NCBI GenBank assembly: GCA_017523995.1
Contig: JAFWUX010000208.1
Span: 1 to 64,000, forward strand
Length of the DNA stretch: 64,000 nt
Reading direction: 5' to 3'
DNA from: Oscillospiraceae bacterium
GTDB taxonomy: Bacteria; Bacillota_A; Clostridia; Oscillospirales; Ruminococcaceae
Both the position numbers and the translations under genes were made by a program. Of this stretch, positions 25,286 through 32,779 are shown one piece after another (within the stretch, counting starts at the first letter, position 1; each line of letters starts with the position of its first letter). Under the pieces are notes generated by a model that saw only the letters and a list, made by a program, of their open reading frames with translations, made no database searches and was not told where the DNA came from.

Positions 25286-26083
25286 TTATCTTGCATCGCG
25301 GATTGCGTTATGCAGATCGGTGAACAGGTCATCGTAGCGCGGCGTGTGCAGCGGAACTTTGGTCTTTGTGATGTAGAGTGAGAGGGGAATCTCCCTGCCC
25401 TCCCAGCTAAACGGCTTGCCGTTCTGTGATTCGATTTTCTGCATGACGGCGTCTGCATAATCTTCTTCGGCGGACGAAGTCAGCATACAGAACTCATCGC
25501 CGCCGATGCGGAATACGATGTCATCTTCACCGGCGGCATTCTGCATGCGTTCGAGGGCGGTGACGATCGCGAGATCACCTGCGAGGTTGCTGATCTCATT
25601 GATCGGGATGAGATTGCAGATGTCGCTGCAGATGAACCAGCAGTCCTCGCGCGAGCGGAACAGATCATAAAGCTGTGTGATATCAAACGGTTTCCTTGTC
25701 ATGATGTAGTCATCTCCTTCAATGGGCGGGAGCGTCAGGCGCGGATAGAGCGCAGGACTCGGAGCCTTCCGCATCTGAGAGGGGTTCCTGTGCCAGATGC
25801 TCCGGAATGTGCGCGTGAACGCTTCATTCGAGCTGTAGCCGCATTCCAGTGCGATATCCAGAACGGTCATATCCGGACGGGACTGCAGCAGCGCGGCGGC
25901 ATATGTCATTCTCCGGCGGATGATGTAGTCATGCACCGGCAGATTGTAGACATAGCGGAACAGCTTTTCGAGTGTGGACTTGGAGCAGGCGCAGGCAGCT
26001 GCGATCTGCTCTGTGTGCAGCGGTTCGGTCAGATGCGATTCGATATAGCAGAGGCTGTCTGCCAGCAGTTCGGGATTCTGCAT
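25286..26083 (-). CDS. AraC-type regulator fused to a GGDEF-like domain
   Basis: A 265-residue protein; ATG 26083 lies 8 bases after AAAGGAG and is preferred to GTG 26092. Residues ~5-105 hold both AraC helix-turn-helix units (CACSKSTLEKLFRYVYNLPVHDYI and ALECGYSSNEAFTRTFRSIWHRNPS patterns). Residues ~145-255 resemble a diguanylate cyclase core: SDICNLIPINEISNLAGD in place of the D.D.FK..ND..GH..GD motif, then VFRIGGDEF at 191-198 with an intact GGDEF. The substrate-binding part is altered and the domain is short, so it may sense nucleotide or be inactive. N-terminal DNA-binding plus C-terminal GGDEF is unusual. Confidence 0.85.
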   Translation of the reverse strand: MQNPELLADSLCYIESHLTEPLHTEQIAAACACSKSTLEKLFRYVYNLPVHDYIIRRRMTYAAALLQSRPDMTVLDIALECGYSSNEAFTRTFRSIWHRNPSQMRKAPSPALYPRLTLPPIEGDDYIMTRKPFDITQLYDLFRSREDCWFICSDICNLIPINEISNLAGDLAIVTALERMQNAAGEDDIVFRIGGDEFCMLTSSAEEDYADAVMQKIESQNGKPFSWEGREIPLSLYITKTKVPLHTPRYDDLFTDLHNAIRDAR

Positions 26084-26121
26084 TTGCGTCACTCCTTTCA
26101 GATTCGGTATACCGTGATTCT

Positions 26122-26150
26122 ATTATAGCACAGATTTCCGGTTTTGTCTT
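26122..26150 (-). promoter_or_regulatory. Promoter of the AraC-GGDEF gene
   Basis: TATAAT (26122-26127) with a weak AAGACA (26145-26150) 17 bases away, minus strand. Confidence 0.5.
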
Positions 26151-26234
26151 GATTTTTTGAATCATTCACAAAGCCCTGAATCTGCGGCGCAGAGAACCCG
26201 ATGGATTATTTCGGTTTTTCGTGCTTTTGCCCCA

Positions 26235-26263
26235 TTGACAAAATTCGTATTATGTGATATAAT
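26235..26263 (+). promoter_or_regulatory. Consensus promoter of the zinc uptake operon
   Basis: TTGACA (26235-26240), 17 bases, TATAAT (26258-26263); 50 bases before the Fur-family start. Confidence 0.92.
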
Positions 26264-26274
26264 GGTCACGAATC

Positions 26275-26289
26275 TGATAAAGGTTATCA
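26275..26289 (+). promoter_or_regulatory. Fur/Zur-type operator
   Basis: TGATAAAGGTTATCA is a 6-3-6 inverted repeat with the outer bases of the classical 15-base Fur-family box (TGATAATNATTATCA). It covers about +5 to +19 of the transcript from the promoter at 26235, where bound repressor would block initiation. It suggests that the Fur-family protein encoded next represses its own operon. Confidence 0.7.
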
Positions 26290-26312
26290 TTTTCATTTTG
26301 GAGGTGACAGAT

Positions 26313-26780
26313 ATGCCGCGCGGAGGCGGATATCAGACAAAGCAGAAGGCGCAGGTGCTGCAATATCTGGAGGCACACAGCGCAGAACATATCACGGCGG
26401 CAGAGCTGCTGATCGCGCTGAATACAAGCGGCGCAACGATCGGCTCGGCGACAGTCTACCGGCAGCTCGAAAAGCTCGAAGCACAGGGGCTTGTCCGGCG
26501 CTATGCCCTCGATGACCGCGGAAGTGCCTGCTGGCAATATGCGGGGGCGGAGGCGAAAGCCGGAACCTGCCGCAATCACTTTCATCTGAAGTGCACAGTC
26601 TGCGGGACGCTTGTACATCTGAACTGCGATCATCTGCACGAGATCGCGCATCATGTTGCGGCGGAGCATGATTTTATCATTGATCCGGCGCGCACTGTAT
26701 TTTACGGTATCTGCGGTGCATGCAGTGCCGCATCTCAAATCAAAGAAGGGAACACGAATGAAACACCTGAAAACGCTTAA
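26313..26780 (+). CDS. Fur-family metal regulator, probably Zur
   Basis: A 155-residue repressor; the start at 26313 has GGAGGTGA. Residues ~8-80 form the winged helix (QYLEAHSAEHITAAELL, then TVYRQLEKLEAQGLV). The C-terminal half has metal sites HFHLKCTVCG, HLNCDHLHEIAHHV and a final CGAC, matching the structural and regulatory zinc sites of the Fur family. The next three genes encode a zinc-type ABC importer, so zinc is the likely signal. Its 3' end overlaps the next gene by 23 bases. Confidence 0.9.
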   Translation: MPRGGGYQTKQKAQVLQYLEAHSAEHITAAELLIALNTSGATIGSATVYRQLEKLEAQGLVRRYALDDRGSACWQYAGAEAKAGTCRNHFHLKCTVCGTLVHLNCDHLHEIAHHVAAEHDFIIDPARTVFYGICGACSAASQIKEGNTNETPENA

Positions 26781-27723
26781 AATTCTGACGCTTGCCGCTG
26801 CGGTGACGCTCTGCGGCGGGATGCTCTCCGGCTGCGGCGGCAGCAAATCGGATGCATTGACCATTGTCACAACCGTTTACACAACCTATGATTTTGCAAA
26901 GCAGCTCACGGCGCATTATGAGAAGCCGGTCGAGGTCAAGCTGCTGCTGACACCCGGCGGCGAGTGCCATTCCTATGAGCCGACGCCTTCCGATGCTGCG
27001 GCGATCCAGAGCTGCGATCTGTTTATTTATATCGGCGGCACATCCGAGACATGGGCGGAAAAGCTCATCGAGACAAGCCGCACCAAAAAGAAGAATCTGC
27101 GCATGTTTGACTGCGTTGACCTGCTCAATGAGGAGACCGTCGAGGGCATGGAGCCGGAGGAGCACGAGGACGAGCATGAGGAAGGTCACGCAGACGAGAT
27201 TGACGAGCATATCTGGACAGCGCCGCTCAATGCGGATAAAATGCTGACTGCGATGCAGGAAAGTCTTAATGAGATTGCGCCGAAGGAAAAAGAGCACTGC
27301 GATGCATCTTATGAATCGCTGCACAATTCGCTGCTGAAACTTGATCAGCGTGCGCGTGAAATCCATGATAACGCAAAGCGGGATACGCTGATTTTCGCGG
27401 ACAGATTCCCGTTCCGCTATCTGACCGAAGCCTACGGCTGGAACTACTACGCCGCCTTTGCCGGATGCAGCAGCGACACGGATGCATCGCCGGCAACGCT
27501 TTCCTTCCTGATCTCAAAGGTCAAGGATGAGAATATCAAAACCGTGTTCTATCTCGAGAATTCATCCCAGAAGATTGCGAATGCCGTATCCGCCGCAACG
27601 GGCGCACAGGCTGTCATGCTGCAGTCCTGCAACAATGTCTCGCGCATGGATTACGATGTCGGGATGCATTATCAGCAGCTGATGACCGAAAATCTGGATG
27701 CGATCGAGGAGGCTCTGAACTGA
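26758..27723 (+). CDS. znuA: Zinc ABC transporter substrate-binding lipoprotein
   Basis: A 321-residue exported lipoprotein with GAAGGGAA before the ATG. The signal peptide ends at the lipobox LSGC. The body is a cluster A-I metal-binding protein: TTVYTTYDFAKQL, GGECHSYEPTPSD with the first His ligand, a His/Glu-rich loop (residues ~120-145, EEHEDEHEEGH) typical of zinc-specific ZnuA, and the later DRFPFRYLTEAYG and a C-terminal E. It captures zinc outside the membrane and delivers it to the permease encoded downstream. Confidence 0.92.
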   Translation: MKHLKTLKILTLAAAVTLCGGMLSGCGGSKSDALTIVTTVYTTYDFAKQLTAHYEKPVEVKLLLTPGGECHSYEPTPSDAAAIQSCDLFIYIGGTSETWAEKLIETSRTKKKNLRMFDCVDLLNEETVEGMEPEEHEDEHEEGHADEIDEHIWTAPLNADKMLTAMQESLNEIAPKEKEHCDASYESLHNSLLKLDQRAREIHDNAKRDTLIFADRFPFRYLTEAYGWNYYAAFAGCSSDTDASPATLSFLISKVKDENIKTVFYLENSSQKIANAVSAATGAQAVMLQSCNNVSRMDYDVGMHYQQLMTENLDAIEEALN

Positions 27724-27724
27724 T

Positions 27725-28492
27725 ATGGCTTACATCACCTGTGAGGACCTCACGCTGCGGTATGAGGCGCTGACAGTGCAGGAGCATCTGAGCTTTACCG
27801 TCGAAAAAGGCGATTATCTCTGTATCGTCGGCGAGAACGGCTCCGGCAAAAGCACACTGATGAAATGTCTGCTCGGACTCAAGCAGGCGGACGGCGGCAC
27901 ATTGAAATTCGGGGACGGCTTAAAGCGCAATGAGATCGGCTATCTTCCGCAGCAGAGCCAGATTCAGCGGATGTTTCCGGCATCGGTGCGGGAGGTTGTG
28001 CTTTCCGGCTGCCTGAACGGCAGGGCGATCCACCCGTTTTATTCAAAGGCGGAAAAGACACGCGCCGCCGAGCAGATGGAATGTCTGAACATCACGCAGC
28101 TTGCCGACCGCAGCTACCGTGAACTTTCCGGCGGACAGCAGCAGCGTGTTCTGCTTGCACGGGCGCTCTGTGCGACAAAAAAGCTCCTGCTGCTCGATGA
28201 ACCGCTGACAGGTCTTGACCCGCTGGTCGCGACAGAGCTTTATGCGATTCTGAAGCATATCCACGATGATCACGGCATCACAATTATCATGGTCACGCAT
28301 GATGTCGAATGCGCCGTGCGTCATGCACAGAAGATTCTGCACATCGGAAAGAACGAGAGCTTCTTCGGCAGCTGCGCGGATTATGAAGCAAGTGAAGTCG
28401 GCAGACGCTTTCTCGGTGAAAATGCGCCGCCGGAGCACTGCTCAAACTGTGCGCATCATCACGGGGCAGAGGAGGTGCAGCCCGATGACTGA
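27725..28492 (+). CDS. znuC: Zinc ABC transporter ATP-binding protein
   Basis: A 255-residue ATPase starting one base after the znuA stop, with GAGGAGG about 12 bases upstream. Walker A GENGSGKST, Q-loop YLPQQSQ, signature LSGGQQQR, Walker B LLLLDEPLTGLD and the H-loop VTHD are all intact. The C-terminus ends in a His/Cys-rich stretch (CSNCAHHHG), possibly a metal-responsive tail. It energises zinc import together with the flanking genes. Confidence 0.93.
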   Translation: MAYITCEDLTLRYEALTVQEHLSFTVEKGDYLCIVGENGSGKSTLMKCLLGLKQADGGTLKFGDGLKRNEIGYLPQQSQIQRMFPASVREVVLSGCLNGRAIHPFYSKAEKTRAAEQMECLNITQLADRSYRELSGGQQQRVLLARALCATKKLLLLDEPLTGLDPLVATELYAILKHIHDDHGITIIMVTHDVECAVRHAQKILHIGKNESFFGSCADYEASEVGRRFLGENAPPEHCSNCAHHHGAEEVQPDD

Positions 28493-29315
28493 TCTCTCTT
28501 TGATTCTGACGCCTGAATTTGTCTCGCAGATTCTGCTGCCTGCCCTGATTGCAGGCGTGTCGGTCAGCCTTTGTGCAAGTCTGCTCGGCGTGAGCCTTGT
28601 GCTCAAGCGCTGCTCCATGATCGGCGACGGGCTTTCGCATGTCGGATACGGCACGCTCTGTATCGCAGTGGCGATGGGCTGGGCGCCGATGCAGGTCACG
28701 ATTCCGGTTGTCATTGTCGCCGCGTATATCCTGCTGCGGCTCTCTGAGAACAGCCGCATCGGCGGTGACACGGCAATCGCGCTGTTTTCGACCTCAGCAC
28801 TGGCGCTCGGTATTCTTGCGTCATCCAAAGCGAATCTGATGACGGATGTCAGCCACTATATGTTCGGCAGCATCCTTGCAATGTCCCGCGGGGATGTCAT
28901 TTTCAGCGTGATCCTGAGCATCTGCGTGCTGCTGGTCTATCTGCTGTTCTATGACAAAATCTTTGCCGTGACCTTTGATGAGAACTTCGCACGCGCAACC
29001 GGACTGAATGTCCGCTTTTACAATCTGCTGATTGCCGTGCTGACGGCTGTGACAGTTGTGCTCGGCATGATGCTGATGGGTGCACTGCTGATCTCGAGCC
29101 TGATGATTTTTCCCGCTGTCACGGCAATGCGCATCAACAAGCACTTCCGCGGCGTTGTCCTGACGGCGGTTGTGATCTCGGTCGGGTGTTTCCTGCTCGG
29201 ATTGTTCCTGTCGCTCTGGATCGACACGGCAGTCGGTGCAAGCGTGATTATTATGAATCTGTTTGTGTTTGCGGCTGCGTCCCTGTTTTCCGCTTTGCGC
29301 CGGAAAAAAGCATAA
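28485..29315 (+). CDS. znuB: Zinc ABC transporter permease
   Basis: A 276-residue membrane protein with GGAGGTG before the ATG; it overlaps znuC by eight bases. Eight or so hydrophobic segments and the family motifs (LLGVSLVLKRCSMIGDGLSHVGYG, GALLISSLMIFPA) identify the ABC-3 permease family of zinc/manganese importers. It is the last gene of the operon and is followed by a strong terminator. Confidence 0.93.
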   Translation: MTDLSLILTPEFVSQILLPALIAGVSVSLCASLLGVSLVLKRCSMIGDGLSHVGYGTLCIAVAMGWAPMQVTIPVVIVAAYILLRLSENSRIGGDTAIALFSTSALALGILASSKANLMTDVSHYMFGSILAMSRGDVIFSVILSICVLLVYLLFYDKIFAVTFDENFARATGLNVRFYNLLIAVLTAVTVVLGMMLMGALLISSLMIFPAVTAMRINKHFRGVVLTAVVISVGCFLLGLFLSLWIDTAVGASVIIMNLFVFAAASLFSALRRKKA

Positions 29316-29320
29316 AACAA

Positions 29321-29360
29321 AACCGCATATCTGTCCGCGGACAGGTATGCGGTTCTTTTA
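29321..29360 (+). terminator. Terminator of the zinc operon
   Basis: A 16-bp stem (29321-29336 with 29339-29354, one G-U) followed by CTTTTATTT. Confidence 0.9.
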
Positions 29361-29386
29361 TTTGTGATGCAGGATGAGACCGTGCC

Positions 29387-29689
29387 TTACTGCAGGCGGG
29401 AGATAATTGCCTGCGCAAACTCCTCGGGTGACATACGCCGCGAATACAGCAGCGATGACGGCGTCACAGCGTTTTCCCAGCCGCTCAGAACAGCCTGCTT
29501 GAATGTCCGGTAAACGGTCTGATTGGATGTTTGGTGCTGCTCAGCATAGATTCTGCAGGCATCTTTGAGCGCACAGTCCGGATGCTCTGCCATATAAAGG
29601 ATGATCGTCTGCATGAGGTCAAGATCGCGTTCGGGGATGTCGCTCCCGACGAGAATTTGTCGAATCCACTGTTCAAGTTTTCTTTGCAC
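29387..29689 (-). CDS. Stand-alone Spo0A C-terminal-like DNA-binding protein
   Basis: A 100-residue protein starting with GTG about 9 bases after AGGAG. It resembles the effector domain of Spo0A along its length: an early I..IL....IP, then LKDACRIYAEQHQTSNQTV in the place of the ILYPDIAKKFNTTASRV helix-turn-helix, YRTFKQAVLSGWEN for ERAIRHAIEVAW, and a final SPEEFAQAIISRL for NSEFIAMVADKL. There is no receiver domain, so activity would not be set by phosphorylation on the protein itself. The target is unknown. The similarity was judged by eye. Confidence 0.65.
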   Translation of the reverse strand: MQRKLEQWIRQILVGSDIPERDLDLMQTIILYMAEHPDCALKDACRIYAEQHQTSNQTVYRTFKQAVLSGWENAVTPSSLLYSRRMSPEEFAQAIISRLQ

Positions 29690-29722
29690 TGCAAACGTCT
29701 CCTTTCTCCGGTATTATATTTA

Positions 29723-29751
29723 TCATAACGCAGAATCAGGAAAAAGTCAAG
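29723..29751 (-). promoter_or_regulatory. Promoter of the Spo0A-like gene
   Basis: TTGACT (29746-29751), 17 bases, TATGAT (29723-29728) on the minus strand. Between here and 30068 I see no supported gene. Confidence 0.7.
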
Positions 29752-30067
29752 TCAAATCGGCATGATTCGACAAAATCAGCAGGTTTTGCGTGCTGACGGA
29801 TTGTTGGCGCTTTGGATGAAACATCTGCATGGCATGCACAAAACTAACGCAGATATGTTGAATTCAGAGGCGTATGCCGTGCGAACCGCGAAAAGCCGCA
29901 GCCGCCGGAACGGGATCAAAAGACGCGAAAAATGTCGAATGCGTTTTTTCAGCGCCGGTTGCTGCTTTTTTCACGAGTTACAGATCGCCGTTATCGGTAT
30001 CAGCATGACTGTGGATTACTGCGGATTCTGGGATGACACGAATATGACACGCGAGAAAATGCAGCAC

Positions 30068-30112
30068 AAAAAACGGCGTATCCGCCGTGAAAAGCACGCA
30101 GATACGCCGTTT
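30068..30112 (-). terminator. Terminator of tRNA-Gly
   Basis: A 12-bp stem (30101-30112 with 30071-30082) followed by a T-run on the minus strand. Confidence 0.88.
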
Positions 30113-30117
30113 TGATA

Positions 30118-30191
30118 TGGAGCAGGTGAGGGGAATCGAACCCCCGACCTCAGCTTGGGAAGCTGATGTTTTACCATTAAACTACACCTGC
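30118..30191 (-). tRNA. tRNA-Gly (anticodon CCC)
   Basis: A 74-base cloverleaf: acceptor GCAGGTG/CACCTGC, anticodon loop TTCCCAA giving CCC, T-arm GGGGGTTCGATTCCCC, encoded CCA. It lies 40 bases after tRNA-Leu. Confidence 0.97.
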
Positions 30192-30196
30192 AAACG

Positions 30197-30224
30197 AAAA
30201 ACCCTCATACGGTTTGTATGAGGG
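30197..30224 (-). terminator. Hairpin between tRNA-Leu and tRNA-Gly
   Basis: A 9-bp stem (30216-30224 with 30202-30210) followed by TTTTTCG on the minus strand; likely terminates after tRNA-Leu or partly reads through to tRNA-Gly, for which no separate promoter is seen. Confidence 0.75.
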
Positions 30225-30231
30225 CTTTGGA

Positions 30232-30315
30232 TGCGGATAAGAGGACTTGAACCTCCATGATATTGCTATCACATGGACCTGAACCATGCGCGTCTGCCAA
30301 TTCCGCCATATCCGC
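30232..30315 (-). tRNA. tRNA-Leu (anticodon CAG)
   Basis: An 84-base class II tRNA: acceptor GCGGATA/TATCCGC, anticodon loop TTCAGGT giving CAG, a long variable arm (TGATAGCAATATCA) and T-arm GAGGTTCAAGTCCTC. The 3' CCA is not encoded. Confidence 0.95.
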
Positions 30316-30348
30316 ACATCCTTGCCGCTGTTTCCCTGCGACTTTGTA

Positions 30349-30377
30349 ATTATAGCACATTCCGAAAGATTTGTCAA
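30349..30377 (-). promoter_or_regulatory. Consensus promoter of the tRNA-Leu/Gly unit
   Basis: TTGACA (30372-30377), 17 bases, TATAAT (30349-30354) on the minus strand. Confidence 0.9.
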
Positions 30378-30408
30378 GGGGTTTTCGCAAATTTTTCAAA
30401 AAGTTTTT

Positions 30409-30437
30409 TTGCATTTTTCGCAAAAGTATGTTATAAT
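30409..30437 (+). promoter_or_regulatory. Promoter of the cysteine desulfurase gene
   Basis: TTGCAT (30409-30414), 17 bases, TATAAT (30432-30437), divergent from the tRNA promoter. Confidence 0.75.
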
Positions 30438-30476
30438 AGGTTCAGACTTAAAATGAGGGAGTGGATTCTCACAAAA

Positions 30477-31613
30477 ATGACGATTTATCTTGACTCCGCT
30501 GCGACGTCCCGTCCGGGGGAGGCGTGTCTGAACGCGATGTGCGGAATGATGCGCGAGACATACGGCAATCCGTCCTCTCTGCACCGGTTCGGATTGGAGG
30601 CACAGCTTTGCATGGAGCAGGCGCGCAAACAGATTGCGGCAGCGCTCGGATGCGAGGCTGCTGCTGTGATGTTTACATCCGGTGCGACGGAGAGCAATCA
30701 TCTGGCGATTCGCGGCGCTGCTTATGCATACGGCAGAAGAAAACGCCGCGTCATTACAACAACCGTTGAGCATGCATCGGTGCGCGGTGCGTTTGACATG
30801 CTTGAGGCAGAAGGCTATGAGGTGATTCGTGTGGCACCGGATGCGGACGGCATCCTGCATGCGGAGAACATTGCAGCAGCGGTGAATGAGGATACCTGCC
30901 TTGTCAGCATGATGCTCGTGAACAATGAGACCGGCGCGATTTTGCCGGTGCAGCAGGCATTTGCACAGATCAAGCGCGCGTTCCCGCAGGTCATCACGCA
31001 CTGTGATGCCGTGCAGGGATTCATGAAGCTGCTGGTCAGTCCGGTAAAGCTGAATGCCGATCTGCTGACAGTCAGCGGACACAAGGTTCACGCATGCAAG
31101 GGTGTCGGCGCGCTGTACCATAAGAAAGGCGTCCGCCTGATCCCGCTGATGAAGGGCGGCGAGCAGGAGGGGACTATGCGCCCGGGAACGGAATCCGTGC
31201 CGCTGATCGTCGGATTCGGCGCGGCGGTGAAGGAACTTTCCGGTTCGATTTCTGCGCGTGCGGAATATGTCTCCGGTCTGCGAAGCGAGTGCATCCGGCA
31301 GCTTTCGGAGCTGGAGGACATCACGGTCAATTCTCCTGCAGAGGGCAGCCCGTATATCCTGAGCTTTTCAGTCAAGGGACTGCGCTCGGAGACGATGCTG
31401 CATTTTCTCTCGGATCGTGAGATTTACGTATCGAGCGGTTCTGCGTGTTCAAAGGGAAAGCAGAGCGGTGTGCTGCAGCAGTTCGGCATCAAACAGGATC
31501 TCGCAGACAGCACCCTGCGCGTGAGCTTCTGCGCGGAGAATACCGCAGAGGATATCACGGCGCTCTGTACCGCACTGAAAGCGGCGCAGGAGCAGCTGGT
31601 GCACAAGAGGTGA
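30477..31613 (+). CDS. Cysteine desulfurase (NifS/IscS family)
   Basis: A 378-residue PLP enzyme that takes sulfur from L-cysteine as an enzyme persulfide. The start MTIYLDSAATS at 30477 fits the family; its GAGGGAG is 15 bases away, and ATG 30453 is an alternative. Diagnostic segments: FTSGATESN, VEHASV, NNETGA, SGHKVHACKGVGALY with the PLP lysine, and SSGSACSKGKQ with the catalytic cysteine. Because thiI lies downstream in the same direction, this is likely the NifZ-type desulfurase that feeds sulfur to ThiI for 4-thiouridine in tRNA. Confidence 0.93.
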   Translation: MTIYLDSAATSRPGEACLNAMCGMMRETYGNPSSLHRFGLEAQLCMEQARKQIAAALGCEAAAVMFTSGATESNHLAIRGAAYAYGRRKRRVITTTVEHASVRGAFDMLEAEGYEVIRVAPDADGILHAENIAAAVNEDTCLVSMMLVNNETGAILPVQQAFAQIKRAFPQVITHCDAVQGFMKLLVSPVKLNADLLTVSGHKVHACKGVGALYHKKGVRLIPLMKGGEQEGTMRPGTESVPLIVGFGAAVKELSGSISARAEYVSGLRSECIRQLSELEDITVNSPAEGSPYILSFSVKGLRSETMLHFLSDREIYVSSGSACSKGKQSGVLQQFGIKQDLADSTLRVSFCAENTAEDITALCTALKAAQEQLVHKR

Positions 31614-31619
31614 GCGCAT

Positions 31620-32075
31620 ATGGTCAGACGATATGACCCGCGTGATCTGCAGGGCTGCGGCGCGGTCTTCTGCAGCGCATTTGCCGCAGAACCGTGGAAC
31701 GAAAACTGGACGCAGCAGCTTGCGGAAACCCGCATCTCCGAGCTGACCGGCACACCGATCTCCGCGGGCTTTGTCTATGATGAGCAGGGAAGTATTCTTG
31801 CTGTTGCAGCCGGACGGGTCTGCACCTATTTATACGGCAAAGAATATGTGATTGATGAATTCTGCGTTTCTGCGGAGATGCAGGGTAAGGGCATCGGCAG
31901 CAGACTGATGCAGCGGATCGAGCAGGAAATGCGTGCGGCGGGATGTGTCGGCATTGTTCTGCAAACAACGCGCGGTTATCCGAGCGAGCGCTTTTATCTG
32001 AAGAACGGATTTCAGCGCAATCCGGATATGATTACGATGTACCGGCTGCTGAATGAGAAAACAGAATTCTCCTGA
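31620..32075 (+). CDS. GNAT-family N-acetyltransferase
   Basis: A 151-residue enzyme, six bases after the desulfurase with GAGGTGA before the ATG. GNAT features: DEFCVSAEMQGKGIGSRLM, the acetyl-CoA loop (QGKGIG), and FYLKNGFQRN near the end. Substrate unknown; cotranscription with the desulfurase does not by itself reveal one. Confidence 0.9.
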   Translation: MVRRYDPRDLQGCGAVFCSAFAAEPWNENWTQQLAETRISELTGTPISAGFVYDEQGSILAVAAGRVCTYLYGKEYVIDEFCVSAEMQGKGIGSRLMQRIEQEMRAAGCVGIVLQTTRGYPSERFYLKNGFQRNPDMITMYRLLNEKTEFS

Positions 32076-32097
32076 CGCTTTGTCAGGATTATACTAT
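32071..32097 (+). terminator. Possible terminator after the GNAT gene
   Basis: CCTGAC/GTCAGG stem (32071-32087) that contains the stop codon region, followed after a few bases by ATTATTTTTTC. Moderate match only. Confidence 0.4.
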
Positions 32098-32112
32098 TAT
32101 TTTTTCAATATT

Positions 32113-32661
32113 ATGAATACTAATTTATATGGTAATTGTATTCCAATCGTATTTACAATTTTAAATTTACAATATGCAAGTGAACTGGCAGGCAAGAAGA
32201 AGGCGCTTTGCATACTATCTGTTATTTACAGCATTGTTGGGAGCATTACGATTGTTTTGCTGAACAGCAACAATAAACAAGCTGCATTTGAGTGGTTTGT
32301 TCTGTACACACTTGGCTTCCTTTTTTTCAGGTTCATAAGGAAAAAGTCAGCAGATTTATTATCTGTAGCGACAAATCCCCAGGCGTTTGACACCAGGGAT
32401 TATGCGTATCATAAAATCGTATTGATAAAAAACATGATGATCGCATTATTGATTTTGGTATTTGCGTTCAGTCCCTTATTTGATAAACTGTTCTCAGACA
32501 GTGAAATATATGGTTTATCAAGATACAACTATATTTCATGCGCTTTCGCATATATTGTATATTGCGTTTTTATATTTAGGATTCTAAAAAACGGTCATCC
32601 TGAATGTGAAACAAAAAGGAGTGATCATAATGAAGAATGCGATTCAAATGCATACAGGTAA
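32113..32661 (+). CDS. Hypothetical membrane protein in an AT-rich island
   Basis: A 182-residue ORF from ATG 32113 (the frame is open from 32053). Five hydrophobic segments are visible (for example ALCILSVIYSIVGSITIVLL and FEWFVLYTLGFLFFRF), so it is an integral membrane protein. No ribosome binding site precedes either start, and the N-terminus looks cut. The codons are much more AT-rich than those of the genes on both sides, which suggests acquisition and perhaps decay. No family recognised. Confidence 0.5.
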   Translation: MNTNLYGNCIPIVFTILNLQYASELAGKKKALCILSVIYSIVGSITIVLLNSNNKQAAFEWFVLYTLGFLFFRFIRKKSADLLSVATNPQAFDTRDYAYHKIVLIKNMMIALLILVFAFSPLFDKLFSDSEIYGLSRYNYISCAFAYIVYCVFIFRILKNGHPECETKRSDHNEECDSNAYR

Positions 32662-32749
32662 AAACCTGAAACTGACAAATATACTATCTATAATGGTGAT
32701 TGGTCAGGCAGATATAAAATTGCGGCTCCGTATAAAATGGAGCTGCTGA
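32630..32749 (+). CDS. Small ORF with a strong ribosome binding site
   Basis: A 39-residue ORF (begins MKNAIQMHTGKNLKL) with AAAAGGAG 8 bases before the ATG. It overlaps the end of the membrane protein gene by 32 bases, so translation may be coupled. It ends in a GCGGCTCC/GGAGCTGC hairpin. It may be a truncated remnant of a longer gene. Function unknown. Confidence 0.35.
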   Translation: MKNAIQMHTGKNLKLTNILSIMVIGQADIKLRLRIKWSC

Positions 32750-32779
32750 ACTGATTATATTATAAACGAGGTTTGTGAC

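Noticed and set aside
29762..30115. A 117-codon ORF before tRNA-Gly
   Set aside because: No RBS, low-complexity basic residues, and its end runs through the tRNA terminator hairpin.
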